Source of the DNA: Toxotes chatareus
Lineage: Eukaryota; Chordata; Actinopteri; Toxotidae
DNA length: 64,000 nucleotides
Reading direction: 5' to 3'
Assembly (NCBI GenBank): GCA_016801885.1
Contig: CM028882.1
Location: forward strand, 17,005,047-17,069,046
In this document: in pieces, positions 26,883 to 40,010 of the stretch
How positions within the stretch are numbered: the stretch's first letter is position 1
Layout of the letters: each line of letters begins with the position of its first letter
Notes under the pieces: model-generated
Told to the model about the DNA's origin: nothing
What the model saw: the letters and a program-made list of their open reading frames with translations, nothing else
Databases searched by the model: none
Program-made: the position numbers and the translations under genes

Positions 26883-28279
26883 CCCTAGATGACTGATGCT
26901 TTCTGAGGACCTAAAGACAGAAATAGATAGAAATAGTGTGAAATGTCCAGGGTGCTGCCTGAATGTACTGTTTTCTTTTTATGTGAGAATGGTTGGAGGG
27001 CACATCCTGATTGTGTGTGTGTGTGAGTGAGTGATTTTGGGTGTGCATGATGTGAGGGTTTCTAAAGGGACCTTTGGAACAGATTGTTCTGTGTTGCCCT
27101 TGGCGTTTTCTTCTCTGATACAACTGTTTCTGTCTGTAAGGTGCAATGGTCTCATATAGTACCATGCAGAGTGACTCTTGCCCTGAAACATACAGAAGCA
27201 AGCAGTAATGTGTGTAACAAGCACAAACATTAAACTGTAAGAGGACATGCTTATTCTATTCTTTCCACCAGACTGTTGAATAGTTTTTGATTAGTCAATT
27301 GATGATGAGATCATACCACTATTAGGGCCAATGACTCTAAATCAGTTCCATTGATTAGCAGGGACTGTATTGATTATTAAATGGATTTTTACCAAGGAAT
27401 GGCTACATCATTATAACTGTCTGTAATAAATGTGTTTATTGTCTTACAGGGCTCAGTAGTGTAACCCTTGTGATCACAAACGTGACCAAAATTGATATTT
27501 TGCACTGGGAATTAAATTTGAAGCCTTAAATGGTTACATTATAATGATGTGCTCTGGATAGGAACTTGATTTTCTTTAGATGTAAGACTCTGAAGGTGGA
27601 AAATCAGACAGCCTATAAATTACCACTCACTGACTTGCATATGTGCCTAATTTAGTGTGATTCATCTCAGCAGCTGAGTTTTCATCTTTTCGTTATATTC
27701 TGTGCTCCTTAATTTTTCAAGGGTGCACCCACATTTCTCTGGTTCTACTGCGGATTTATGAGTTGTAAGATGTGGGTATAGCTACAGCAGCCCAGATAGG
27801 CAGCCAAAGGCAGAAGGTGTCCCTTTCTAACTTGAGTTCACATTTTTGGAGATAATGAAAGAGCAATCAAAGTATATTCCCCACAAGTGGAATTACAGAC
27901 AAATATGTACTACAATTAGCAGTGTAATGACGAGTGAAAAATAACTCATAGTAATTAATGACGGTTGATAATGTTCCATTCAGTTGTTTGTCATCAGATT
28001 AGATGATGTTTACATGTGTGTAGACTTTATGGCTCTGATGACTCTGATCAACTCTGGTGGAAAGAACAACATTATGCTTGAACTCTTGATGTCATTATGT
28101 CTTATGGGTTTTCTATTGATAGTATTAACATTGGGGATGCGTGATTTTCTGATCACGTGCCATTGTATTCAGTGCAACCTTATCTAGTCCTCTATGTATT
28201 GCCAAACCTTTGGTTACTATTCCTTTTATCAGTTTGCTGAAACCCATCAAAGAAATGCCATTGAAACCTCAAAGTCCTC

Positions 28280-28385
28280 TACAGTGCTGAAACAGCTCTG
28301 TTAAAGGTGACAGATGATCTGTTACTCTGTGTTGACTCTGGGGAAAATGCCATTGTGGTTTTACTAGATCTCAGTGCTGCCTTAT
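28280..28385 (+). pseudogene. L2/CR1-like LINE reverse-transcriptase fragment
   Basis: The + strand translates as YSAETALLKVTDDLLLCVDS followed by GENAIVVLLDLSAAL. This matches the strongly conserved (H)STETALLKV.ND.L...D.G....LVLLDLSAAFDT block of vertebrate L2-type LINE reverse transcriptases, including the catalytic aspartate in LLDLS. The match stops abruptly at both ends, so only about 35 residues of an old truncated or deleted copy remain. Confidence 0.7.
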
Positions 28386-28507
28386 TAGGAAGTATAACAT
28401 CATAATAGCAACATAACAACATAATAAACCTGCTGTTAGTGTTGTGGAACTGTCATAGGTAATAGTGAATTGCTGTGTGACAGTCCTCTTTTTTTTGTCA
28501 AACCAGG

Positions 28508-28545
28508 TCACCTAACTTCCCTGCTTTGCTCCCATCATTACTATG
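28508..28545. repeat. Short copy of the same dispersed repeat
   Basis: TCACCTAACTTCCCTGCTTT followed by GCTCCCATCATTACTAT aligns with 53934-53971 at about 80 percent identity by eye. It begins about 120 bases after the L2-like fragment ends. Confidence 0.45.
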
Positions 28546-29592
28546 GCTACTGGCTACAATCTGCAAAGGGCATTCGTCCTACATTATGTCCTGGCAATGA
28601 ATGTTGGCACTGGATGAATGCATGTAAACTGTGAGCTGTAGATTTGTCCAGTCTCAGTGTAATTCCTCGAAACACTGAGCAGTTGGCGGACTTGGTCTGT
28701 CCAAGCTTACTTTCCTGTTGTCTTCAATGCCAGTATTTTGCTGCAGCGCTTGAAGATTACTGATAGATTCAACTATGGCTCATCTCCCACCTTAGCCTTT
28801 GTTGGATTACAACAGTAGAGAGATGACAGACAATGAGAGAAAGTGAAGTGCCACACAGGTCCCTGCTCATGGACACTGTGGTTCATGGTGCCTGAACCCC
28901 TAAGCTACAGGGATGCCCTGAAAAGTGCCCTTTTACCAGTGAAAGCACCTAGGTAGTGGGTTCCAGTTTATAGAAATTTTGGACAAGCTGAACTGTTGGA
29001 AGGAGAGTTGAAGAGAAAAATCTGTGGTACACCATCACAAATCACAGATTTTACTGTTGAGTCCTGATCTACACTGCCTGTCTATTGTTTTGTGATACAT
29101 GTTCTCCATCTTTATCAAACAGAGACCAAGAGAAAATTCATTTTTGTAATAATACGAAATCTAATCTTCTGCAGAGACTGGCAGGGCTTTTCAAAATGCA
29201 TTTTACACCAATTTCACAGACAAATCCACCGAGTGTTTCAAAAAGGCTCATCGTGCTGAAAATCACCACATGACTCTGTCATTTCCAGCATTCCCTCAGA
29301 GGGCTCTTCAGATGCCATTACTTAGTCTTTGTGGAAAATTGCTGTTCCTTCCCTAAGTCATGTCTCCAAAAACACCCGAGCAGCGCTGAGACCACATGTG
29401 ATACTTCAAATCAAAAGGAGACAGGGGATGAACTTGTGCCAAAGGAATTAGAGTAGAAGAAAGGGAGGAGGAGGAGGAAGGATGATGGCAACGAGAGATA
29501 GGAGCAATATTGGAAAGACAAAGAAGAAATGGAAGAGAGGGATTGCTGAATATACAGGGATGTGAAATAATATTGACAAGTGGTGTAGCCTC

Positions 29593-29613
29593 GATGGATG
29601 GATGGATGGATGG
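29593..29613. repeat. (GATG)5 microsatellite
   Basis: Five perfect GATG units. Confidence 0.95.
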
Positions 29614-32600
29614 AGAGAGATGAGGAGTCCTAGACAGTTTAGGGAAAGCAGGAGATGTGGTGTGGAAAGATGCTAAATGGTGTATATCACAGCTGGTAAG
29701 TGGCAGGAGAAAAAAAGGGACTGCAAAATAACAACACAGAAAGAAAAGAGACAGATTAGTATCACACTGCCAGACTACATCTCACAAGGTAATTTTTCGT
29801 TACAAGATTTTAGTCTAGAAACCATCGACTGAGTATCGATTGAGCCCAGTAGCTCAAAGCCAGACCAACCAATGAACTATGGGAAGTGTTTAGATTACAT
29901 GACTCACTGCCTCTCAAAAGCCAAAACTTGAACAACTCTTCAAACCAGATTTCATACATTTTTTCTGCGAATGTAATGTATTAATGAATTAATTTATTTT
30001 TACTTCTGAATCGTTTTAAAAATGATTTGGCTTCTTAGTTTCAGAGAGATTTGACAATGTTTCCCCAACAGCCACCATAACAGTCCAGCTAGTTTTGCTT
30101 TTATGTTGAGAGTTCATGTTTGTCTAAGTGAAGGAGAGAACGGTCACATGTTACACAGCGAACTTCAAATCTGTGTCTAACAACCTGTGCTATTTCCAGA
30201 GAACTGGAATATTTATTCTGTTTTCTTTTGTTCTACCATAATCAGATAAAATACAAATCATGCCTTCAGTAACACTCCCATCCCCACATAGACACACCTA
30301 CAAAGAGTTCCACATGCACAGTTTTCTTCCCTTGTATTGATTTGCTGCTGGTATTGGTTGTGTGTTACATGGTTAACGTGCTAGCCTGTGTGGGTGGGCA
30401 TGTGTGAATGCACGTATATGCGTGTGTACAGAAAAATGTTCATCGCATGTGAGCTTGTGTGTCTTTGTGTGTGCGTGTGTGTTTATTCACTGTTTACTGC
30501 AGAGCCTGTACTTGGAAAGCCAACTAGAAAGCAATCAGTGCACAATGAACTGAATTATTATTGGGAAAACACAGAAAATGGAAATGGGATAAATGAAAGA
30601 ATGATAGGTTGGCTGTGTTTTGAAATGAGAGTCTTTGCAGTTTTTTCCAGGAACATCTCAAGTTTTACACTGTGATTTTCATCATATGTGTTAGAACCAA
30701 GTCAAATTAAACTCAATGCATTTTTTCTTCTTCTTCTTTTTTTTTTTATTTGCCCCCATTTCTTTCTGTACACAACTATCTTTGCTACTGAATTGTTTCA
30801 TTCATTTTCTTCTTTCATTTTTTGGTAAACAAATGACATCCCCCAAGTCTGATTAACAATTGCAAAGCTTATTATATTCTTTAAGTCTCCTGTTGTCCTA
30901 CCTTCAGATAGAGAATGTGCAAACAGAAGCATCTGAATACACTCATACAACTTTGAGCAGGTAAAATATTGTGTGTATAGCAATTTTGCACCTTCATGTA
31001 TATGCTGGTAAAACCATTGATGATGAAACCTTTATACACAGACTCTCTGCTGTGTTCACCAGTGCCAATTAAATTCCAAGAATGTCATTGTAGCTATGTA
31101 ATGCATTATTTATGCTGGAAATCAGCTTCCAATTGGAACATTCACCTTGGAAGTTTATTCGGAAGTATTAGGGCCTGGGCAAGTGGTCGACTGCATCATT
31201 GTTCCCCTGCCATGTTTTCTCCACCATGTTTATGTCTGTTAATAAAGTTTTAAAGTACCCGCATAGTGAAGCAATCAGTGGCACTTGGGGGGTTATTCAG
31301 TATGTATGGGTGTGTGTGTTAGCAGGTGCTCCTGCCTTGATTGATGGAAGCTTGTGGTGAGAAAGGGACTTGGCATGCATGTCCACTCACTGCCTAATAG
31401 CTTATTGAACGGCAGCAGCTAGCAAGGATTAGAAACCGCCAAGTTAATGCGTAGCATAGCCTTTGTGTGTGTGTGTGTGTGCATGTACTTAATGTGCAGC
31501 CAGTATCCAGTCAATAACACACAGGCCCTCATAAATCTGCAAGACATATTGGCCAAAAACATTTCACTCATCAATAGGGATTTATTAAAGAAGAGAGAAA
31601 AAGAAGGGTGAGGGAGAAAGGGGGTGGGAGGTGACAAGTACTGGAGAGAAAACTTCTGAAATGCAAAATCCAAGTACAGTAAATAAAAGTACACATGATT
31701 TTTTTCTGTTTCTAAGGTGAGTGTGGAGTTAATTGCCTAAAATGTCAGCATAGTTGGATGTAATTTAAACTCAACAGGAAGCTCCACTTTAGATGCCATA
31801 GAAATAGCGAATTGCATTGTGATTGTTTTTCATTCATTTTAATTCACTCAAAAATGTTGTATGTTGTAAGCTTATGTTTTAAATGATTTATTAAACATGG
31901 TTCCCCTCAGTGAATTAAAAGAGAGCTGAGTAGGGAACTTTGGGATCCTAGCCAAAACAAAACTGGGGGGTACATCTTGTTTTGCTCTTGGGATCCCAAT
32001 TAGACAGTCAAAAAAGAGAAAGTGCTTAATCATGGTTTCAGAAGAGGTGGCTCCCTTGATCACAGTTTAATGCACATGGTGAGCTTGTAACTGCACCTCA
32101 CATTTTTGGATTTTCTTTTTTTTCTTCTATACCTCAGCTGCAGTACAAATTGGACAAAAATTCACAAACAGACAGGAGGAAAGTCAAAAGTTATCATGAT
32201 ACAGATCTGTGGATTGTCTTCTGTGGGTTACAAATAATAAAGTCCAATAGAAACTTCCATAGATTTCACCCTGCCTGTCACATGTCTCATGTCAGAGGAG
32301 TGGGAAATCATATTTGCACCCAACTACACAGACAGCAATTCATATTGAGAGCTGGGGATGGTTAGGTAGCTTTCTCAAGTTGTGGTGGGCCAGTAAAAGG
32401 ACTGCAAGCCACTGTAAAACTTGTGGGTCTTAAAACATGAGAAAAGGCTTTGTTTTTGTGGTAGGAAATTTATTCAAATATCCAAACTGGTTTTTACAAT
32501 GGAAACTACACAGTGAAGCCTACCTTTATGTTTAGCATTTGACAGCACTAATATTGTTCGATCTACTACTTTTTTTTTTTTAAGATGCTTAACTTATTAT

Positions 32601-32797
32601 TGTAAAGTCCCCTGGAAATGAACCTTTTGTATGTTTTAATGTAGACTCTTAAAGACATTCTCCCAACCTTTAGGATGAGCGTTTGCGGTGGTATATTGAC
32701 CACTTGAGTAATTGGGTGATTTAATGCTTGAATGACTGGAATATTGATTGGCTGCTTGACTGGCTTACTGACATACTGACTGATCTTTGCCTTCTAG

Positions 32798-32995
32798 GAG
32801 GAGCCGTTTGTAATGGTGTCAGAGAATGTTCTGGGGAAACCAAAGAAGTACCAGGGCTTTTCTATTGACGTCCTGGATGCCCTGTCCAACTACCTGGGCT
32901 TTAAGTATGAGATCTACGTTGCTCCAGACCACAAATATGGAAGCTTGCAGCCTGACGGTCAGTGGAACGGACTGATGGGTGAATTGGTCTTTAAG
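32798..32995 (+). CDS. grid2: grid2 exon B: ligand-binding domain, lobe S1
   Basis: This 198-bp exon encodes 66 residues, from EEPFVMVSENVLGKPKKY through GFSIDVLDALSNYLGFKYEI to WNGLMGELVFK. The acceptor is cttctag at 32791-32797 and the donor aag|gtgaga at 32996, with phase 0 at both ends. The pattern EEPFVM...Y.GFSIDVLDAL..LGF.YEIY...D..YG...WNG..GEL is the classical S1 signature of ionotropic glutamate receptors and bacterial periplasmic amino-acid binding proteins. The words SENVLGKPKKYQG, SNYLGFKYEIYVAPDHKYG and GELVFK are GRID2-type; GRID1 reads AENILGQPKRYKG and GELISK. The residue run before WNG (SLQPDGQ) is the variable surface loop of lobe 1. The exon joins exon C as VFK-RADVG, keeping frame. 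I see no stop or frameshift. Confidence 0.95.
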
Positions 32996-35900
32996 GTGAG
33001 AAGAAAATTATTTACGTATAGTACATGCAGAAAAGACACATGGGCACACTCATATGTATTGCAGAGAAAATATGCAAAGTAGGGTTTGTTGCCTATTTAT
33101 GCACACATACTATACCAGTACACAAGAAGGAGAGGCATGCATGCAAGCAAGCAGGCACGTGCCATAGGCATTACTTATGCTAAGTAGGACCTTAGCCTCC
33201 CTCAGGCTAATTGCATAGTCCCATCATAGCATTGCCACTAGAAATCATGTCACTTCAAAGGCAAACATTTGAATTATTCTACCACAGGACTGAGTTTGAC
33301 TTCTTTAAACTGGAGAGTAGACAATAATTCCCTAACTACTGCAGCCAGCATGTAGTCTGAAGTGGACTAGAGAGGGGTTGACCTCAAAGATTCAGAGATC
33401 TGAGATTGCAGATTGGTGAAAACACCATTTATGATTTGACTAATTTTAGTAATCTTATTTATTTGATGCATAACTGCTGGCAAGCACTCAAACTGCATCA
33501 GCGAAAAATGGAAAAGTGGAGATGACATTTCTCAAGAGCGTTAAGCTATAAACGCGGAAATCACAGATGGAGAGGTTTTCTGCTTTGTGGGCAGTAAATT
33601 GCACAGTTGGATGATAACTCCCTTAACCATAACACAGCCATGTATAGGTTAGCTGAGGTAGCCTCACCTTTGTAGTCCATTAGCACAAAATGTACAGATC
33701 TTCTGTACCCAGAACACATTTAGCTATAAAACAAAAGCCAAGCAAACACGTGGAAACATTACAAGGAGCATTTGACTGTACTAAATAGATCATGGTTTCT
33801 CAGACATTTTCTGTTCTTCTGGGGCCTTGGTCCCTTAAAACATTTGGAATGTTGATTTGTGTGGGCCCCCTAGCAATAAGCCTTGAGCTCACCTTAGTTT
33901 GTTACAGTCACACCATTCTTTTGTCCCTTTTCATGGATTTCTAATATGGGATGGAACAAGGCCGCTAAAAAATGGCAGTAATACAACAGAGGGGCTTTAT
34001 TTTTCCTATACTATATCTAAGTGTGCCTGAATGAGGTAACAAAAATATGCATCCTGAAAAATCAATCAAATCATCTTTAAGTATGCTTAATTTGGTCATT
34101 TCTCTGGCATGAGCTCATAACCAATATTTTTAACCCAGTTAGATTTGCTACTTAATGTGACATTTGGAGACAGCTAATGTAAGGTGTGGTCATTGGAGCA
34201 ACAGAGTTGTAACTAACAACATTTTCTCTACAATAAGCAATTGTTCAAATTCTCTTACATAAAATGCTGTTGTGATGCCAAATACCCCTTTAAGGAAATA
34301 AAGCTTACTCATACGTAGGTTTCTTTCACTTTAGAGAACTTCAGCCACCTTCACACAGTTTTTGTCCAAAACTATTATGCCAGTGTTTAATTAGCATTTC
34401 TTATTGATATACAGTTGTGTGTTGCAAGTGCAGGTGCATGCTCATATCTGTGTGTGTGTGAGCTTCTGCACATGTTCATTCTCCATAGGTCAAGGATGTT
34501 TTTTATTTTCAGAAGTTTTCCATGCCTTCAGTTTGGCTGTGTGTCAGGCTTGAGCATTTTTTAAGACTGGGCTCTCCTTCCCTTGACCTTGTATGTGTTC
34601 AGCATTTGTACCCGCCCCACCCCCAGTGCAACACCTCACAAAATGATAGGGAAATGCTTTGAACACAATGCATATTTATTTGTACACAGACAAGCCCAGG
34701 CTGTAAATAAACTGAACATGCAAATAATTTTGTTTTCCCCATCAGTCAGCAACAAGCTTTATCTCTCCAAAAACCCAATTATACCAGATAATTATTATCC
34801 AAAGTGCTCTCTGGAAGTTTCTGTGTTGACTGACCAGAGCAGTCATCATGGCAGTTCATCTCTACTCACACACACACACTTGCATGCATATTGTTGTGTT
34901 GTCTCAACCAACAGGCATCCATCAGGGTTTCTCCTAATATTCTTCTTATGCAGTGTAAGTGAAAATATCTGCACATTTAAGCATTTTGTTTCCTCACTCG
35001 ACTGTGAAATTAGCTGATTTTTTTTTTTTGCCTACAATGGATTAACATTTTTGTCTGTGAGTGTGTGAGTGTGTCTGTGTGTGTACATGCATGGGAGTGT
35101 GTGTTGTTAAGTGCATTATCAGTGTGTCTGTACTGTGGCTGTTGGGCTGAGTATTTGCCTACAAAAATCACCTAACGCTCTACAGTCAGTTGTTTCTAGC
35201 AACAAAGACGATCTCATTATCGAACAAGTTCATAATATGTGCCCTTTCTCACACGAGTATAAATTTCACACACGCGCACACTCACAACATCTTAAATCCT
35301 TGTTATGGTACAAGCAGATGTCTATAGCTGCTAACCAAGCGCTGGGGACTGAAAGCATTTTAATTAGCATCATTGTTTCTGCATTTAAGCCAAGCTCAGC
35401 TTTTTTTTTTTCTCTTGGCAGACGCTCAATGATGACTCTTTTCAAGTTAAAGTCTTTACACGTAAATAATTAAAGCAGTCATTTGGTGTCACTTAAAATT
35501 CCAAGAATTCCAAGTGGAACCAGATCAATGGGCTAATGAATGAATGATTCAAAGGTCATACATCAAATATGCCCAGTCCCCTGTTGGGCTTACAATGGGT
35601 TTACAACACAGTACTTGAATACTTATGTACAGCACAGAGGCAAAACAGAGCTTAAAGCACATAATCAGTATACGCATATAATGAGCTTACTTTTTGGTAT
35701 GCTCTTTTTCTTACCTTAGTTTTATTTTTGCATATCTTTATTTTTCATTTACTACAGAAGTAACCCACAATATTTAATATGCTTTGGAGATCATTATTAG
35801 TCTGGAAAGAGAAATTTATTGTTTGCATTCAGAGAACAGACAAAGTGTTGCCGACTTAATATCTCCTCATCACTTAATTTCCATTGCTTTATTTATTAAA

Positions 35901-36555
35901 AGTGCCAACATGGTCATCAACCTGTTCACAGGTGCTTTTACAGCTTTACAGAATTTTCCATCAATATCTAAATATAACCTGGAACATGGAAGGCTGTAGT
36001 TTACACAATCATAAAAGTCCTCTGAAAGTCTAATAACAGTTCAAAACAACAACAAAAATATCCCCTGGACACTGAGAATTTGAATTTATTCAACAGCTAA
36101 ATTGAGAACGAGTGTTGACTATGTACAGGAGCTGATTTTTTTTGGTTTTGTTTTGAACCACTCCTTTATCTCTTACGCACCTCTCTGTTTACAGGTGTAC
36201 ACAGACCATTCTTTCTGAAAGTCTTGTAACAAAATAGCCAAACACATCTCCTCACTGGTATTTTTGCAATTACTTTAGAAGAGAAAGAATACACACAGTC
36301 AACAAAAGTTCTTTTCTCAGAAAGCCCATTTTGTTTATCTGTCAACAGGCCATATGTTTCCAGGTGGAACTGAAGTTTCTTTGTTTTTAGGATTTAATAA
36401 TTTATTTTAAATGGTGAGAAGAAACAGGGGCAGAACTTAAAACACTCACCTACTGTATCTCTGGGTACAACAGTCCACATTTTTCAGCTGTGTTTCCTCA
36501 CCTACACATTTTCACAGTGTTGATACTTGAAACTCCTCTCTTCTGCCTCTTGCAG
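32996..36555 (+). other. grid2: grid2 intron between exons B and C (3,560 bp)
   Basis: The intron is phase 0, with donor gtgaga and acceptor ctcttgcag. The sequence is A+T-rich with short GT runs near 34450 and 35060. A 435-base open frame at 34583-35017 has no recognisable domain and includes CA-repeat codons; I do not consider it a gene. Nothing else stands out. Confidence 0.85.
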
Positions 36556-36868
36556 CGAGCTGACGTGGGACTTTCTGCCCTGACCATCACGCCTGAGCGA
36601 GAGAGCGTCGTGGACTTCACCACACGCTACATGGATTACTCTGTGGGTGTTCTGCTGCGCAAGGCCGAACGCACTGTGGACATGTTTGCCTGCCTGGCGC
36701 CCTTTGACCTGTCACTGTGGGCGTGCATTGCGGGCACGGTGCTCCTGGTTGGCATCCTGGTGTACTTGCTCAACTGGCTCAACCCACCCCGGCTACCCAT
36801 GGGATCCGTGTCTTCAACAACACTGTACAATTCCATGTGGTTTGTGTACGGCTCCTTTGTACAACAAG
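36556..36868 (+). CDS. grid2: grid2 exon C: ligand contact segment, M1 and M2 pore loop
   Basis: This 313-bp exon encodes 104 residues plus the first base of a glycine codon. The acceptor is ctcttgcag and the donor caag|gtaagt (36869); it enters in phase 0 and leaves in phase 1. Residues 9-21 (LTITPERESVVDF) hold the Thr and Arg that grip the alpha-carboxylate of the ligand in this family. The E and D of REsvvD correspond to the Glu531 and Asp535 that bind calcium at the GluD2 dimer interface (numbering recalled). TTRYMDYSVGVLL follows. M1 is about residues 52-75 (LSLWACIAGTVLLVGILVYL...), and the short loop WLNPPRLPMGS is GRID2-type. The re-entrant pore loop is residues 88-104 (TTLYNSMWFVYGSFVQQ). 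The Q/R/N-site glutamine is the first CAA, at 36862-36864. The exon is richer in G+C than its introns. Confidence 0.96.
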
Positions 36869-37107
36869 GTAAGTAAGAAATGGGATAGAGGGAGTGAAAA
36901 GCAGAAAAGTGAAATAAAAAGAGGATTGCCTGGTGAATGAATGACTGAATTTTTTGATGGTTACATCAGGCAAAAACACATGATTAAGGATTGATGGATT
37001 CACTGATATGATGATATGATAAATATGGTAATTTTATGAGATGAGATTCTAGGAACAAAATATGTAGTTGTGATAACAACACTGCATTTGGAACAGTATG
37101 GTTTCAC

Positions 37108-37345
37108 ATGATAACCCTGTCTCCTTAAAGTTACCTTCGTGTAACTGCATTGCAGCTGCAAATATGTGTAGAAAGAAACAAAATCCTTCCCATATACGGA
37201 CACATTTCATGTGTTTAAACAAAACTTAAATCTTTCCCTAACCTAAAGTATCCTAAGTGTTTTAGCAGCCCTAATCTGCATGCGACCACATATGGGTTGC
37301 AGGATGTGAACCCTGCTTTGTGGTGTCAAAGTCCTAGACACTGAA
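37108..37345. repeat. Possible dispersed repeat copy in the large intron
   Basis: TAACCCTGTCTCCTTAAAGT followed by a TAACT-type block resembles the stretch at 140-175 near the left edge. Downstream text (TTTCCCTAACCTAAA, a TGTGAACCC block, TCAAAGTCCTAGACACTGAA) has the feel of the same teleost repeat group as 53.7 kb. The similarity is judged by eye and is weak. Confidence 0.35.
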
Positions 37346-39274
37346 CTTCCAATCTGAACACTCTCCTATGACTTCTGCACAGGACAGGAAGGTAGCACTT
37401 TGTGGATGGGAGAGATTGTTGGCAATGAACAGAATCTGCATGGCAATTATATTTTCTCCAAATTATAATAGACAAAACTGGTTATAGTGTATAATTGGAA
37501 TTTTTAGAAGACATGGTTCTTTGTTTGCTTGTCAGAATAGCAATGTAAAGTGATCGAAAACTAAAATTGGGTAGGTCACTTATGGATTGAGTGAACCTGA
37601 TGAAGCAGATGTGTTGTTCGTTCTTTTTTGGCCTTTTAATGAAGTAAGTCGAGCTCTATAATTCTGGGGTTTCCTGAATTATTTGTATAATTTCCTAGTT
37701 TATGATTCTTACCCCAGCTGGCAACCAGAGAGTGCACAGTAGTGTTGTTGTTTAATATTTTGCTGTAGGGACTTTTACAACACCACACTGTATTTGCAGG
37801 GTCCATCACAAAGGTAAAAGATATGGAGAGGAGGGAAGCACAGAAGGAAAAATGTGATTGCCAAAGCAATGTAATGTCAAAAATTTGATAATAGCTGTCC
37901 TCTGGGTGTGGGTGTGGACTGACCTTTTGTGTTCGAGCACTATTGTCAAATGAGAACAAAAGGGAGGAGAGGTTTTGTTCCACATGGATTGAGGGGAAGA
38001 TAATGACCTCATCCTGGTTATCTACCCAAAGATTTTCCAGAATCCATGGGGCTGTGCTCAGGTGTGGAGATCAGACAATTGATACCTAGGGAAGAATTTA
38101 AATTTAAATTGGTGCAGGAATAGAGCCATGGCAGGGAGAGGAAAAAATAAGATCATGTAAAGGTGTATCTTTATAATGTTTGATTTCCAACTGATTTTTG
38201 TGTTTCATTGAGTATCCCCACCTATATTGAGCATAGTCTGAAAGACAGACACTAAATAAGCTTGTTTTCGTGTGTGTGTGGGTGTGTGGTTTGTAGTATA
38301 ATAAATTAATAATTGCTATTTTCCAATGAGCACAGTGTGTTCTTGCTATCATGCTCCGGGACTTGCAATAGTTAATTTTTTAAGCTGCATTAATTATGCA
38401 AATTTTAGGAGGAAAGATTTTTTTATTTTTTTTATTTTTTTATTTTCTACATTGCCTGTAAAACATTTCAGGCCCTGAATAAGCAACTGATGAGCATTCC
38501 ACCGTTTGGTAAATAATCCTCCATCTTGTGCTGCAGCTAATGGTGGTAATGATGATGATGATACATTCTAATTGCTGTTTGATATTCACAATCATTTCTC
38601 TTTTTAGCTGTAATTAACATTTTAGTCATGGCATCATTAGAGTGGAAAAAAAGAGAGGGAAAGGATCTCATTCTTCAAGAGTGTGCGGTCGTGTGTGTGT
38701 GTATTGCTGTGTTTTGTTGTAGGTATATGTTGTAGGTGTATGTGTGTGTTTGCATGTGATATCAGGTGCTTCCTGATCATGTGAGAAGAGCAGTACTGTA
38801 TCCAAAGATAATTCATTTCTGATGTGGCTAGCCAGAAATATCTCTCACAAAATTAACTGAGCATGAACAGTCTACTGCCGCAAGGCTAAGTGGGCTGACC
38901 TTCACTTGCTTCAAAAGTCACCTGGAATGTTTTTTTACTTTCATCCCAGCAGTTACTTTGTAAAGCAGATATCTCCTCTTTCAGACACCTGATAGCTCAT
39001 TAAAAAATTAAATTATATCTTGACTGACACACTTGTACAAACACACACACACACTAGTACTCACAGATCTCTATAATGTCCCAGACCTTTGTGCTTCACC
39101 CTGAAATGTTACCCTTAGGGAAAATTGATTATGATGCAAACGCACACATGCACAGCACAAGGGAGCTGGACACGAGCGATGAGAGCGAATATTCAAACAT
39201 GATGCCACAATTTTGCTTTTGCCTGTATTACTGACTGGAGGTCAGAGAGAGAGAGGGACATAGGTTTTACACTG

Positions 39275-39540
39275 ACTTCTCTCAGCCCTTTCCTTCCTCC
39301 CTTCTCTCCCCTTGACTATTTTTTCTTCCTCTCTCCTTTTTTTGCAGCCTATTTCCCTTTCTTTCTTCTTTGTTCCATTTTCTTTTTTTCATGTCTTTTT
39401 GTGTCCTTTTGTCCCTTTTCTTCATCATCTTTTCGGCCCCCCCACCACCAACCCCCGCCTGGCCTCCTCTCACTCTTCCTTTTTCTTTACTCATTCTGCC
39501 CTTTCCTCCTGCTCATCACGGCCACCAGGTTACCAGCCAG
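39275..39540. repeat. Pyrimidine-rich stretch
   Basis: A CT-rich low-complexity run with T-rich and CCCCCCACCACC-type segments. No exon is recognised. Confidence 0.7.
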
Positions 39541-40010
39541 TTGAGTCTTGCCTGTGTGTGTGTGTTTGTGGGTGTGCATGTGTGTGCACACACAAAGACC
39601 AATAGAGGCTGTAGTGGAAAAAAGTCTGCACACCATAAACTATGTCTAATTGGTCTCAGGGAGAGCAAGAGAGAGAGAAAGAGAGAGAGAGAAGTGGGGA
39701 AGAGGTGAAGCGTCACAATAGGAAGGAGTGCATCTGACAAAATGCACTGTGATGTGCAGCAGTAATAAAGAGTAAATAAATAAAATGTCCCACATGCATA
39801 CATTCAGTAATAGCCTCAGCTTTGTAATTGAGTGAGTAGCTATTAATATGGGGAAAAGCCTGGGATTGTGTACCTCTAATCTTTGAAAAAGAATCGGAAA
39901 AGAGAGAACATAAATTCATACAACTATACAAGCAACCAAAGGGTAATGGATACAAAAGGTGGATATATAGCACACTCAGTCAGAACAAGGTCAGACACCA
40001 CGTCAACCAC

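Larger units (their letters stand above)
26055..32797 (+). other. grid2: grid2 intron between exons A and B (6,743 bp)
   Basis: The intron is phase 0, with donor gtgagt and acceptor cttctag. It contains a GT microsatellite (26856-26881), an L2-like reverse-transcriptase fragment (28280-28385), a short copy of a dispersed repeat (28508-28545), a (GATG)5 tract (29593-29613), a purine-rich belt (about 29400-29580) and otherwise A+T-rich unique sequence. No additional coding exon is recognisable. Confidence 0.85.

Noticed and set aside
34583..35017. A 144-codon open frame between exons B and C
   Set aside because: There is no recognisable domain, it contains CA-repeat-coded Thr-His runs, and it lies in intron sequence between two correctly phased exons.
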